Below are positions 16,408 to 24,917 of a DNA stretch of 34,135 nt, in pieces. The translations under genes and the position numbers were made by a program. The notes under the pieces were generated by a model. That model did not search any database. It saw only the letters and a program-made list of their open reading frames with translations, and was not told where the DNA came from. The first letter of the stretch is position 1. Each line of letters begins with the position of its first letter. The stretch is from HRBIN15 sp039630445 (GTDB lineage: Bacteria; Armatimonadota; Fimbriimonadia; Fimbriimonadales; GBS-DC): contig JBCNVA010000065.1 of the NCBI GenBank assembly GCA_039630445.1, forward strand, positions 1 to 34,135. The letters run 5' to 3'.

Positions 16408-18078
16408 GCAGCGAGCGCCGTAGCGCGCCTGCAGCAGCAGGTCGCAGCCGCTGCCTGTGAGCAGGGGGCGCACATCGCCTGTCGGCAGGTGGTCGGTCAG
16501 CTCCACATCGGGGCAGGTCTCGGCGTCGACACCAAGTTGCTGGAGCGCGTCCAGAATCTGTTCATACGCCTCCACTGGGTTCGCCCCATTCAGCGAGCCG
16601 GCGTACAGAATGAGGGTTCCTGTGCCCTGTTGGGCGACATGGCGCTGCAGCGCGGGCAGCCATGTGTTGGGCTGGCTCCAGTCGGGCATAATCAGCCAGC
16701 GATGGGGCATCTGGAGTGCGAGTTCGTAGGCATAAGCTGTGCGCTCGGCAGCGGCTTGCCATGTGTAGCGACTCAGCACATGCTGGCGTCGCGCCTCGCG
16801 CCGCGCAGGGTCTGTGTCCTCCCACGCCTGCAGCACCGCTTCGCGGATGCTGCGTTCGTCGCTAGGATCGCACACATACGCCCATTCGCCCAGATATTCC
16901 TGCTCGGCACCGCGATTGCCCACCACCAGGGCACAGCCCGCCACCGCTGCCTCCAGATTTGCCAATCCAGGCGTCTCAGACCAGGAGGGCAGTGCATGCA
17001 CGCGGGCGGCAGCGTAGGCACTGGCAAGCATTTCAGGGCTGAGTTCACCCACAAAACGCACGGTGGCTCGCGCCCAACGGCGGCATAGTGCGGCGTACTC
17101 TGGGTCACTCTCCTTACCTGCCAGCACGAGGGGCAATCCCGTCTCGCGCAGCGCCCAGATGAGCATCAGCTGGTTCTTGTTCGGCTCGATTCGTGCGGCA
17201 CATAGCACGAAATCGCGCAGCCCGTACCGCTCCACAAAAGGTGTGGGGTCCGCGTTCAGGAAGCGTTCAGGGCGGATAGCGTTCGGCACAAGCACGACAG
17301 GCTGCTCCACCGCCCCAAAAACACGGGTGAACCTCTCATGCTCGCGCTTGGCATTCGGCAGCAGCACTCGCGCGAGCAGCAGCACGCGCCGCAGCGGTGC
17401 ATGGATGCGCTCCAATTCGGAGGCAGGGGAAGCGGGTGAGGTTGCGAGCTGGCGACGCCACGCATCAAGCGTCCGTTGCACTGCTTGCTCATCCGATTGG
17501 GCAAAAATCGCGCGGAGGGTCTGCATCACCTGAAGCAGCTCGGTGTAGTCCCAAAAAATGGTGGATGCCACCAAGGGCTTCTGGCAGCGTTGCAGGCTCT
17601 CCAGTCGATCGGCGTGATAGAGTGAAAAGAGGTGGTTCAGGTCATAGTTCGATTCGGGCAGGCGCAGCGCAATCGAAACATCCGCCACGATGCCATATGC
17701 CCGCAGGGCATAGAGGGTTTCTAACAGTTGCGTCTCGCCGCCCCCCATCATCACGAGTGCGCGTCGATGAGGGATCATCCGCACGCGCCGCGTGATTTCG
17801 AGCACACGCTGCCCCTTCCAGCCAAAGGCGAACAGCCAGTCGGTTTCGGGTTCAGGATCCAGTAGATGCACGGTGGCGTTCAGCTCAGCCTCCAGCAATT
17901 CGCGCCACTGTTCAGGTGAACGCGGCATGCCCAAATGAGCAATCAGAAAGGGACAGCCCTCGGGCAGTTGCTTGGCGAAGGGCAGGCTCGGCTCGCCTTC
18001 TGCCATGCCCATTGTCTCAGCAAACGGCAGCCGTTGCCACAATCGCCACCACCATTCCGGAAGCTGCGCCTTCGTCAT
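16375..18078 (-). CDS. Glycosyltransferase, GT4-like (GT-B fold)
   Basis: The 567-residue protein is a retaining-type GT-B transferase. Evidence: VLVPNAIRPERFL followed by RYGLRDFVLCAARIEPNKNQ, the start of the nucleotide-sugar-binding half, and the E-x7-E pattern in ETPGLANLEAAVAGC. The first 200 residues are less typical and include WWWRLWQRLPF. The start ATG 18076-18078 is chosen because AGGAGG (18084-18089, minus strand) sits five bases before it; a longer frame from 18117 would place this Shine-Dalgarno inside the gene. It lies 51 bases after a CgeB-like transferase in the same direction, so both may build one surface glycan. The sugar and acceptor are unknown. Confidence 0.85.
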   Translation of the reverse strand: MTKAQLPEWWWRLWQRLPFAETMGMAEGEPSLPFAKQLPEGCPFLIAHLGMPRSPEQWRELLEAELNATVHLLDPEPETDWLFAFGWKGQRVLEITRRVRMIPHRRALVMMGGGETQLLETLYALRAYGIVADVSIALRLPESNYDLNHLFSLYHADRLESLQRCQKPLVASTIFWDYTELLQVMQTLRAIFAQSDEQAVQRTLDAWRRQLATSPASPASELERIHAPLRRVLLLARVLLPNAKREHERFTRVFGAVEQPVVLVPNAIRPERFLNADPTPFVERYGLRDFVLCAARIEPNKNQLMLIWALRETGLPLVLAGKESDPEYAALCRRWARATVRFVGELSPEMLASAYAAARVHALPSWSETPGLANLEAAVAGCALVVGNRGAEQEYLGEWAYVCDPSDERSIREAVLQAWEDTDPARREARRQHVLSRYTWQAAAERTAYAYELALQMPHRWLIMPDWSQPNTWLPALQRHVAQQGTGTLILYAGSLNGANPVEAYEQILDALQQLGVDAETCPDVELTDHLPTGDVRPLLTGSGCDLLLQARYGARCLPLPEWLRAA

Positions 18079-18102
18079 CTCTACCTCCTGCCCCCTCACC
18101 GC

Positions 18103-18171
18103 TTCACCATTCGCCACTTCGCCATTTCACTACTTCGCCACTTCGCTACTTCGCCACTTCGCTATTCGCTC
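18103..18171. repeat. Octamer tandem repeat (TTCGCCAC/TTCGCTAC)
   Basis: About nine head-to-tail 7-8-base units vary around TTCRCYAY. The array fills the gap between the two glycosyltransferase genes and runs into the CgeB-like gene, providing its last codons and its stop (18130-18132). A two-unit relic, TTCGCCATTCGCTTC, occurs at 30624-30638 upstream of the superoxide dismutase. Confidence 0.7.
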
Positions 18172-19920
18172 AAAGAACGCTTGATAGCCCTGCAGGTGCG
18201 GGCACGCTTGTATTAGGAGCATGGCATCCCTGCAAAGGGTGTCGAAGCGCTCCGTGTGCCCCGCCTCGTGGAGCAGCGGTGCCAGCTGCACATAGTAATC
18301 GAGGTTCAGCGGTTCGCGTTCGATGGCTCGCTCCAGCCACGCAATCGCTTCCTGATGCCGATTCAGTCGGCAGAGCATCTGGGCAAGCGGCTGTGCCAGC
18401 TGGGGATGCAGTTCGAAGGCTCGCTGATACATATGGATGGCGGAGTGCAGCGCCTCACGGCGGGCGTAGAGTTCACCCAGAATGAGGCACAGCTTCTGCG
18501 CATAGAAGCCCCGTAGCCTGTCCGCAAAGGCTTCGGGGTCATGACCCGTTTCCGCAAAGGCGCGCTCGCTCTCCACACGGAACCAGTCATAGCCCGGCGA
18601 CCAGGGGAGCGCGTGGCACAGAAGGACGGGCGGGCATTCAGGCAACGCTTTCAGGGCACGATGTGCCCAACCTTCCATCTCATTGTGTCGCCCCGTTGCG
18701 TAAAGCAGCAGCGCATAGTTCATCATCGCCACTGCATGGGTGGGTTCCAGCGCCATCGCCTGTCCAAGGCGTTGCTCAGCCCGCTGCAGGTACTCCGCTT
18801 GCCGCGGGGGATCCGTACTTTCACTGGCGAGCATCAGGCAAAGCACCGCCTCGTCGTTCAGCAACATGGGGTCGCTCTCCACTGAGCTGCAGCCATTTAG
18901 AATTGCGAATGCAGCTTGCACTCGCTCCGCGAAGGAACTCTGCACGCGCTGATGCACCTGTGCGCGTATTCGCTCCCCCTCGCCCAGTTGGCTAAAGGTG
19001 CGCGCCCTGCCGATGGTGCCTTCGGGCACTGCCTCGATCGCCTGCCGGATCAAACGGTTATACTGCTCAGCATAGCAGTAATTCTGCACATGCTGCCAGG
19101 CGGTCTCAACGATGTGCTCCCGCTGTTCCTCATGAGCGAGATAGTGGTCAATCACCTGCTCAAGGTTCTGTTCATCGTAAAGGACGCAGTGAACGCCGTT
19201 CTGGTAGAGGTCATGCACCTCCAGATTGTCCGCTTCGTAGAGCAGCAGGCTGCCGCAGGCGGGGGCTTCGTAGGCGCGCATGTTCATCTCCCCGCGAATG
19301 CTGCGGTTGAAAGTGATTTTGCAGCGGTTCAGGAAGCGGGTGTAATCCTCGCCGTATAGCCCGGTAGCAATCGCGATTTTATACTTCTGTCCCAGCCGCG
19401 CTAATCGGAGCAGCCAGCGGGCGCGCTCGCCCTGCACCGCTGGGTTCAAATTGCCCACAAAGCCCACATCGTAAATCTTTGGCTCGTTAGGTAGGCGACG
19501 GTGGAGGTCGGGGTTGTAGCCATAGAGCTTGGCATGGCTCACATTTCGAAAGCCGAGCCGCTGCAGCACCTGCACGCCGCGCTTGTCGGTCACGATGTGG
19601 TCAAACATGCGCAGGGTATCGCAAATTTTCCATAGCCCCAGGTTCCAATCGCCCAGTGCTGCAACCAACCGATAGGGACACCGCTCCAATCCAACGGGGA
19701 TGGGGTGATATTCAGGACTCCAGAACAGCACCAGCTCGGGTTGCCAGTCCGATGGCAGTTGGGCAAGAATCTGGTCAAAGGTCGCGCGGCAGGGGTCATA
19801 CTGAATGTCAGCGCCAGGCATGTGCGAAAAGAGGAGGGTGTCATGCGCAGCGAGGGCGCGACGGAAGCTTGCGGCTTCGCCGCTGGTGACGGGACCAAAC
19901 AACACCCTGCGCCTTTGCAT
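18130..19920 (-). CDS. CgeB-like glycosyltransferase with C-terminal TPR repeats
   Basis: The N-terminal half (residues about 1-310) resembles the CgeB/glycosyltransferase family: a DUF3880-like start (LVLFWSPEYHPIP), DVGFVGNLNP near 162, and the diagnostic FNRSIRGEMNMRAYEAPACG followed by SLLLYEADN near 215-245. After a linker, residues about 370-596 contain TPR-like helix pairs (AVMMNYALLLYATGR, AIHMYQRAFELHPQLAQPLA, AIAWLERAIEREPLNLDYYV). Such proteins occur in surface glycan or flagellin/pilin glycosylation loci. AGGGA (19926-19930) precedes the ATG. The last 13 codons and the stop lie inside an octamer tandem repeat, so the natural C-terminus may once have been different. Confidence 0.85.
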   Translation of the reverse strand: MQRRRVLFGPVTSGEAASFRRALAAHDTLLFSHMPGADIQYDPCRATFDQILAQLPSDWQPELVLFWSPEYHPIPVGLERCPYRLVAALGDWNLGLWKICDTLRMFDHIVTDKRGVQVLQRLGFRNVSHAKLYGYNPDLHRRLPNEPKIYDVGFVGNLNPAVQGERARWLLRLARLGQKYKIAIATGLYGEDYTRFLNRCKITFNRSIRGEMNMRAYEAPACGSLLLYEADNLEVHDLYQNGVHCVLYDEQNLEQVIDHYLAHEEQREHIVETAWQHVQNYCYAEQYNRLIRQAIEAVPEGTIGRARTFSQLGEGERIRAQVHQRVQSSFAERVQAAFAILNGCSSVESDPMLLNDEAVLCLMLASESTDPPRQAEYLQRAEQRLGQAMALEPTHAVAMMNYALLLYATGRHNEMEGWAHRALKALPECPPVLLCHALPWSPGYDWFRVESERAFAETGHDPEAFADRLRGFYAQKLCLILGELYARREALHSAIHMYQRAFELHPQLAQPLAQMLCRLNRHQEAIAWLERAIEREPLNLDYYVQLAPLLHEAGHTERFDTLCRDAMLLIQACPHLQGYQAFFERIAKWRSSEVAK

Positions 19921-19967
19921 GCCAATCCCTGCTCAGATTATCGGCTATCAGCGGGCGTTTATACAGG

Positions 19968-19973
19968 TAGAAT
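19968..19973 (+). promoter_or_regulatory. -10 element of the MATE gene, leaderless type
   Basis: TAGAAT lies 8 bases before ATG 19982, with no Shine-Dalgarno in between. The -35 region is weak. Confidence 0.45.
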
Positions 19974-19981
19974 CGGGGCGT

Positions 19982-21355
19982 ATGCGCATGGTAGACCACA
20001 CGAGTTTCAAAGAGAGTTCGAACCTGCTATCGGAGCAATCGGTCTCGCGCACTGTATGGTCGCTGGCGTTGCCGTCGATGGTGGCGGCGCTGGTGCAGAC
20101 GCTCAATAGTTTCTTGGATCGGATGTTTGTCGGCTCGCTGGGTCCCGATGCGCTGGCAGCGGTAGGCGTCGGTGGGCAGCTGGTCTTTCTGGTGATGACG
20201 CTCGCGATGGCGGTCTCGACAGGTGCGACCGCGATTGTGGCTCGTATGGTGGGGGCGGGTGATCATGCGAATCTGCAGCATGCGGCGCGCCAGTCGCTGG
20301 GGATCGCGCTTTTACTTGGGCTTGTGATGACCGCGCTTGGATACTGGGGATTGCCGCTGATTATATCCTGGTATCGCCTTGAAGCGGGCGCGTTTGCACA
20401 GGCGCGTCAGTTTCTCATGCCCGCCCTGTTAGGCACGCCAGGGCTATTTCTGATGATGGGCTTGATGGGCACTTTTCGGGGGTTAGGTGATACGCGCTCG
20501 CCGATGATTGCCAGCATCGTGGCGACGCTGGTGCACCTTGCGGGCGACTGGGTGCTGATTTTTGGGCGATACGGCTTCCCCCGGATGGAGATTCAGGGTG
20601 CGGGCATCGCGTTGGCACTTTCTATGTGGGTGGGTGCAGGGGTGCTGTGGGGTCTGCAGGTGGTGCGTTCCCGCAAGCTGGCAGCGCCAGCGCTACCCCG
20701 CTGGCAGTGGGTCTGGCGCATCCTGCGCATCGGTATTCCCGCTTCCATGCGCACGCTCATCTACTCCACCAGTTCGATAATGTTCACGATGATCCTGGCA
20801 GCGACGGCGGCGGGCACGGCAGCGGTAGCGGCGTTGCCCATCGGTTTGACTGCCGAATCGATCGCCTTTATGCCCGGCTTTGCCTTTGCCATCGCGGCTT
20901 CTGCCCTGGTGGGTCAGGCGCTCGGTGCAAAAAACGAGCGGTTAGCGGAGCGGTTCGGCTGGATGGCGTCGTGGCAGGCGTGCGCCGTGATGAGCGCGAT
21001 GGCGGTGGTGTTCTTTGTGTTTGCTGAGCCGTTTGCCCGATGGTTTACCCGCGATCCGCAGGTCATCGAGCTGGCAGTCGCCTACCTGCGGATTAACGCG
21101 CTCTCGGAACCGCTACTCGCATTTGGGTTGGTGCTGGCGGGCGCGTTGCAGGGCGCAGGCGACTCGCTCAAAGCGATGCTGGCGAGTTTCGTGGTGCAGT
21201 GGGTCGTGCGTTTGCCGCTCGCATGGCTACTGGCGTTTGGACTGGGGCTGGATGCAAACGGCGCATGGTGGGCGATGGCACTTAGCTCCATGTTCAGCGG
21301 GCTGCTCTTTATCGTGCTGTTCAAGCGCGGCGGCTGGAAATCGGCACGGGTGTAG
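19982..21355 (+). CDS. MATE family efflux transporter
   Basis: MATE proteins export drugs or metabolites in exchange for Na+ or H+. The 457-residue protein has about 12 membrane segments in two similar halves. Family motifs: LPSMVAALVQTLNSFLDRMFVG and then LGPDALAAVGVGGQL near the start, GTFRGLGDTRSPM in the first half, and LGAKNERLAERFGW plus AGALQGAGDSLKAML in the second. The start is ATG 19982 or 19988; an upstream extension of the open frame would overlap the divergent glycosyltransferase and is rejected. TAGAAT 8 bases upstream and no Shine-Dalgarno suggest a leaderless mRNA. Substrate unknown. Confidence 0.92.
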   Translation: MRMVDHTSFKESSNLLSEQSVSRTVWSLALPSMVAALVQTLNSFLDRMFVGSLGPDALAAVGVGGQLVFLVMTLAMAVSTGATAIVARMVGAGDHANLQHAARQSLGIALLLGLVMTALGYWGLPLIISWYRLEAGAFAQARQFLMPALLGTPGLFLMMGLMGTFRGLGDTRSPMIASIVATLVHLAGDWVLIFGRYGFPRMEIQGAGIALALSMWVGAGVLWGLQVVRSRKLAAPALPRWQWVWRILRIGIPASMRTLIYSTSSIMFTMILAATAAGTAAVAALPIGLTAESIAFMPGFAFAIAASALVGQALGAKNERLAERFGWMASWQACAVMSAMAVVFFVFAEPFARWFTRDPQVIELAVAYLRINALSEPLLAFGLVLAGALQGAGDSLKAMLASFVVQWVVRLPLAWLLAFGLGLDANGAWWAMALSSMFSGLLFIVLFKRGGWKSARV

Positions 21356-21358
21356 GGG

Positions 21359-21364
21359 TATACT
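21359..21364 (+). promoter_or_regulatory. -10 element of the 5'-nucleotidase gene, leaderless type
   Basis: TATACT lies 9 bases before ATG 21374 with no Shine-Dalgarno. It starts 4 bases after the MATE stop codon, so the nucleotidase has its own promoter. Confidence 0.5.
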
Positions 21365-21373
21365 CCTTTCGTG

Positions 21374-22921
21374 ATGATTCACCGAAGGAGATGGTGGTGG
21401 CTGCCCAGCCTGGTTGTCGGTCTGCTCGGGCTTACGGTTCAGCTGGGCGTTGCGGTTGATTCTCAACAGCGTTGGGCACGGATTGTGATTCTGCACACGA
21501 ACGACACGCACGGACACCTGTTCCCCTTTAGCTATCCCGAAGGCATTGCGCCTACTTCCCAAGAGGCACAGCTACCCTACAAGCATGACATCGGGGGCGT
21601 GGCTCGACGCGCCACCCTGCTCAGCACCTTACGCCAGCAGCTGCGCAATCAGAGCCTCGTGGTAGACTGCGGCGACTTTATGGACGGCACGCCCTTCTCG
21701 CTGCACTATCGGGGCGAAGCCGATGTGGCGGTTATGAACGCCTGCGGCTACGACTGCGCGGTGCCGGGCAATCACGAGTTCAACAACACCTTGGCGCAGG
21801 TGCAGAAGCTGTTTCGGATGGCGCGGTTCCCCTTCGTGTGCGCGAATGCGCGGCTGCGTGCGACGGGTGCGCCCCTGTGCCCGCCCTATGTGATTATCGA
21901 ACGCAACGGGCTGCGCCTTGCCCTGTTCGGGCTGATTGTCCGCGACACGCAGAACTATCGCGCAGCGCGTGAAGGTGTAGATATTCTCGACCCAATTGAG
22001 GTGGCGCAACAGCTGGTGCCCCAGCTGCGCCAGCAAGCCGATCTGGTGATCCTGCTCTCCCATCTGGGCATTGAGACCGACATAGAATTAGCACGGCGCG
22101 TGCCCGGCATCCACGCGATTATCGGAGGACACTCACATACGCGCTTGGTTCAACCGCGCTTTGTGGAGTGGGATCGTCCGCTCTCTAAAAGCGTGATGGG
22201 GTTGAACGGCACGGTGATCGTGCAAGCACATCAGTGGGGGGGCGAACTGGGACGGCTCGAACTATTTGCCTATCGCGATCGGGACACCAACCGCTGGGAG
22301 CTGGTTGCTTACAAGGGTGAGCTGATCCCGATCACCTCTCGAATTCCTGAGGATCCTGCGGTCGCCCGCGTGGTGGAGCGTTATTGGCGACCTATCGCGC
22401 GGCAATATGGGCGTATCGTGGGCGTTGCCACCGACGATTTCGTCCAGCGCGGTAATGACCTTGCCGAATATCATCTGGTCAGCGATGCTATCCGCGCCAT
22501 GATGGGCAGCGATTTCGATATTCAAAATCTGTACGGCGTGCGCATTCAGCTGGCGAAAGGTCCCATCCGCTACTACGACCTGGCACGGATGCTGCCCTTT
22601 GGCAACACGGTGGTGCGCTTCGAAATCAGCGGGGCACAGCTCAAGCAACTACTGGAACAGCGACGCCCGACCTGCAGCGCCAACCTGCGCTATCGCATCG
22701 AAAATGGGCGACTGGTGGAGGCAACTCTCAACGGCGAGCCGATTCGGGACGACAGAATCTACCGCGGCACGACCAACTCCTACTTCGCTGACCGCTTTCT
22801 CAAACCCCTGAACATCCCCCTTGTGGACACGGGGCGCACCGCGCTTGAAGTGCTGGCAGACTACATCCAGAAGCAAAGGCAGGTGTCGCCCGCCTTCGAT
22901 GGCAGGCGTGTGGTGCAGTAA
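21374..22921 (+). CDS. Secreted 5'-nucleotidase / UshA-type bifunctional phosphatase
   Basis: The 515-residue protein releases phosphate from nucleotides or related esters outside the cytoplasm. A signal peptide (MIHRRRWWWLPSLVVGLLGL and on) is followed by the metallophosphatase domain with HTNDTHGHL near residue 40, DCGDFMDG near 97, PGNHEFN near 132 and GGHSHT near 252. The C-terminal 5'-nucleotidase domain spans about 345-515, with LYGVRIQLAKGPIRYYDL and MLPFGNTVVRFEISG. ATG 21374 is preferred to a GTG one codon earlier. It lies beside a pilin-like gene, a lamin-tail protein and a phytase, and may belong to phosphate scavenging. Whether it also has UDP-sugar hydrolase or cyclic phosphodiesterase activity is open. 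Confidence 0.93.
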   Translation: MIHRRRWWWLPSLVVGLLGLTVQLGVAVDSQQRWARIVILHTNDTHGHLFPFSYPEGIAPTSQEAQLPYKHDIGGVARRATLLSTLRQQLRNQSLVVDCGDFMDGTPFSLHYRGEADVAVMNACGYDCAVPGNHEFNNTLAQVQKLFRMARFPFVCANARLRATGAPLCPPYVIIERNGLRLALFGLIVRDTQNYRAAREGVDILDPIEVAQQLVPQLRQQADLVILLSHLGIETDIELARRVPGIHAIIGGHSHTRLVQPRFVEWDRPLSKSVMGLNGTVIVQAHQWGGELGRLELFAYRDRDTNRWELVAYKGELIPITSRIPEDPAVARVVERYWRPIARQYGRIVGVATDDFVQRGNDLAEYHLVSDAIRAMMGSDFDIQNLYGVRIQLAKGPIRYYDLARMLPFGNTVVRFEISGAQLKQLLEQRRPTCSANLRYRIENGRLVEATLNGEPIRDDRIYRGTTNSYFADRFLKPLNIPLVDTGRTALEVLADYIQKQRQVSPAFDGRRVVQ

Positions 22922-22939
22922 GCGGGACACTGAACACCG

Positions 22940-23722
22940 TCAACCGCCGCAGTAGCGCATCGTGAAGGGCGCGTTCCAGCCCCAAGGCGCCCACGGCCCG
23001 AACGGGTAGTTATCCCCATCGGCGCAGCAGGGTGGATAGCGCCAGTGCTGAGGCAGACTGCCATCTCCGCGCAGCGACGGCTTCAGCCACTTCACATGCC
23101 CATCCAGCCAGAGGATGTTCGTACCGCCGTTGTGCTTGAACCAAATCTCGTTTGTCTGGGCGCAGTCGATATCGGTATCGGCGGTGGCATTCGTGTCCTC
23201 GAAGGCGTCGCGCCCGCGCACCTCCAGCAACATCAGCGACTCGGCAGGCTTTTCCCAACGGGCATAGGCTGGATGATCTAAAATGTGCTCGCTGAGGGCG
23301 TAGCTCATCCAGAAGTCGTAGGTCCGCCGTGGCGAGAGGCGCAGCCCCCACTCAGGCAACGGGCGCGTGCGAAAGTTGGGCGACATGATAATCGGATTGC
23401 TCGGACAGCTGAAAAAGTTACCTCGTGGCTCCTGAATATCCTGAGGCTTCATCTTGATGTAAGGAATCAGCAGGAAGGGCCACCAGTCCTCCATCCAGTA
23501 GCGATTGGGAATCGATGGGTCGCTGGGGCGTGCGAACATCTGCTCGTCGTAGTCCTGCAGATACATCTGATGGGCAAGCCCCAGCTGGCGCAGGTTCGAG
23601 GTGCACTGCGTCTGGCGCGCCTTCTCGCGTGCCTGCGCAAATACGGGGAACAAGATCGCTGCCAGAATAGCAATAATCGCGATCACCACCAGCAGCTCTA
23701 TCAGCGTAAACCCGCGTTGCAT
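22940..23722 (-). CDS. DUF1559-type pilin-like protein with prepilin N-terminus
   Basis: The 260-residue protein starts with a classic type IV prepilin/pseudopilin signal: MQRG, the peptidase site before FTLIELLVVIAIIAILAAIL, then FPVFAQAREKARQ. The C-terminal part has NILWLDGHVKWLKP, the H-x9-DG-like ending seen in the many DUF1559 proteins of Planctomycetes and Armatimonadota. It is probably cleaved by PilD and exported as a minor pilin or pseudopilin; no assembly genes are nearby. GGGAGG precedes the ATG. The promoter region carries Pho-box-like repeats (23760-23778) and TAAACT (23745-23750). Confidence 0.92.
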   Translation of the reverse strand: MQRGFTLIELLVVIAIIAILAAILFPVFAQAREKARQTQCTSNLRQLGLAHQMYLQDYDEQMFARPSDPSIPNRYWMEDWWPFLLIPYIKMKPQDIQEPRGNFFSCPSNPIIMSPNFRTRPLPEWGLRLSPRRTYDFWMSYALSEHILDHPAYARWEKPAESLMLLEVRGRDAFEDTNATADTDIDCAQTNEIWFKHNGGTNILWLDGHVKWLKPSLRGDGSLPQHWRYPPCCADGDNYPFGPWAPWGWNAPFTMRYCGG

Positions 23723-23744
23723 TGTTCAACCTCCCTGCATAGGG

Positions 23745-23821
23745 AGTTTACAGAACGCATGGTTAAGATTTTGTTAAATTTCGCCTTCTTAATCCAATCT
23801 TAAACGGCGAGGGAGTAGAGT
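23745..23821. promoter_or_regulatory. Divergent promoter region with two mirror-image Pho-box-like repeat pairs
   Basis: Minus strand: TTTAACAA, 3 bases, CTTAACCA (23778 down to 23760), 9 bases, then TAAACT as -10 (23750-23745) for the pilin-like gene. Plus strand: CTTAATCC, 3 bases, CTTAAACG (23788-23806), 9 bases, then TAGAGT as -10 (23816-23821) for the lamin-tail gene. The 8+3+8 layout with an 11-base period resembles the cyanobacterial Pho box (CTTAACCT repeats spaced by 3), and generally the sites of OmpR/PhoB-family activators. Both promoters lack a -35, as activator-dependent promoters do. Confidence 0.55.
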
Positions 23822-23841
23822 ATAGCTGGAGGTACGATGTG

Positions 23842-24795
23842 ATGCGAGGGATTGGTTTAGCGATAGTCGTCATCGGATTGCTGGTGAGCGCAGTGGCACA
23901 GGTGCGGTTCTCGGAGGTGATGGTGAACCCGCCCGGCTCACCTGACGCAGGACGCGAGTTCATTGAGTTGCAAAGCTGTCAGCCGAACTATCCACTTACG
24001 GGACTCTGGCTGATCGGTATCGACGGCGAATGGATGTTCAATCCGGGCAATATCCACTGGGCGATTGACCTCAGCAGCTATACGACAGGTTCGAACGGGT
24101 TGATCCTAATCCGTGACGGCAGTGCCGTGCTGTTGCCCGAACCTGCAGCAGCGACAACGGTAGTCGTGATTGAGAATGCCTTCACCCCTGCGGGCATGGG
24201 CAACGATAGTTACACGGTGGCGTTGGTGCGCAATTTCCGCGGTGCGCCAGGGAACGACATCGACACGAACGACGACGGCGTGATTGACAATCCGCTTTGG
24301 GATGCGGTGCTGGGCGCTTTTGGCTGGCTGGATGGCGATGTGTTGCCCGGTGAAACGGACGCAGTGTACGCTGCCCAGATGGGCGGGCTTGAAATCCCCA
24401 TCGATGCGCGGCGGCGTGACGATAACACTATCTGGGAACCCGACGGGATCATTTACTTCCAGAACGGTTCGTGGATTGCCTGCGATATTGGGCGTGCGCA
24501 AGGAGCAGGCAACTTCGGTCCCTTTGAGACCAGCAGCACGAATCGCGTTGTTAATGGCTCGCTTCCGCCCCAGTTCAACCGTCAGGTAACGCCGGGCAAC
24601 CTCAATCCGGGCGATCGTCCCGCGATGGCGGGCGATGCGGACTGCAACGGCTGTGTGGATGATGCCGACCTCCTTAGGGTGCTGTTCGCCTTTGGTCAGA
24701 CAGGCACTGGTCTGCCAGAGGATGTGAACGCCGACAGCGTGGTCGATGATGCCGACCTGCTGATCGTGCTGTTCAACTTCGGCAGTGGGTGCTGA
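23842..24795 (+). CDS. Secreted lamin-tail-like protein with dockerin-like C-terminal repeats
   Basis: The 317-residue protein has a signal peptide (MRGIGLAIVVIGLLVSAVAQ). The following region VRFSEVMVNPPGSPDAGREF with IELQS is typical of lamin-tail (LTD) beta domains attached to secreted enzymes and surface proteins. The C-terminal 60 residues hold two repeats with EF-hand-type spacing, GDADCNGCVDDADLLRVLFA and EDVNADSVVDDADLLIVLFN, like dockerin type I repeats. These could bind calcium and attach the protein to another. No catalytic domain is recognised in between. GGAGG (23828-23832) serves ATG 23842 or GTG 23839. It shares a regulatory region with the divergent pilin-like gene. Confidence 0.8.
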   Translation: MRGIGLAIVVIGLLVSAVAQVRFSEVMVNPPGSPDAGREFIELQSCQPNYPLTGLWLIGIDGEWMFNPGNIHWAIDLSSYTTGSNGLILIRDGSAVLLPEPAAATTVVVIENAFTPAGMGNDSYTVALVRNFRGAPGNDIDTNDDGVIDNPLWDAVLGAFGWLDGDVLPGETDAVYAAQMGGLEIPIDARRRDDNTIWEPDGIIYFQNGSWIACDIGRAQGAGNFGPFETSSTNRVVNGSLPPQFNRQVTPGNLNPGDRPAMAGDADCNGCVDDADLLRVLFAFGQTGTGLPEDVNADSVVDDADLLIVLFNFGSGC

Positions 24796-24819
24796 TGCAA
24801 CTGTGAAAGGAGAGCCGCT

Positions 24820-24850
24820 CCTCGCCCTGCGGGGAGGGCGCAGGGCGAGG
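24820..24850. other. 12-bp perfect stem-loop in the intergenic region before the phytase
   Basis: CCTCGCCCTGCG (24820-24831) and CGCAGGGCGAGG (24839-24850) pair perfectly around a GGGAGGG loop. No T tract follows, so it is not a standard intrinsic terminator. It may protect or terminate the upstream mRNA, or be a dispersed repeat. Confidence 0.55.
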
Positions 24851-24867
24851 CTTAAGAAACTAAGATG

Positions 24868-24894
24868 GCGGAGCTTCCGCACAGGAGGCTCCGC
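24868..24894. other. Second stem-loop before the phytase
   Basis: GCGGAGC (24868-24874) pairs with GCTCCGC (24888-24894), extended inward by TTCC/GGAG with one G-U pair around a GCACA loop. It lies 23 bases before the phytase ATG, upstream of its AAGGAAGAGG Shine-Dalgarno. Confidence 0.45.
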
Positions 24895-24917
24895 TGCATT
24901 CCTAAGGAAGAGGTGCG

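Noticed and set aside
24820..24850. Intrinsic terminator after the lamin-tail gene
   Set aside because: The stem is strong but no T tract follows (CTTAAGAAAC), so it is listed only as a stem-loop.
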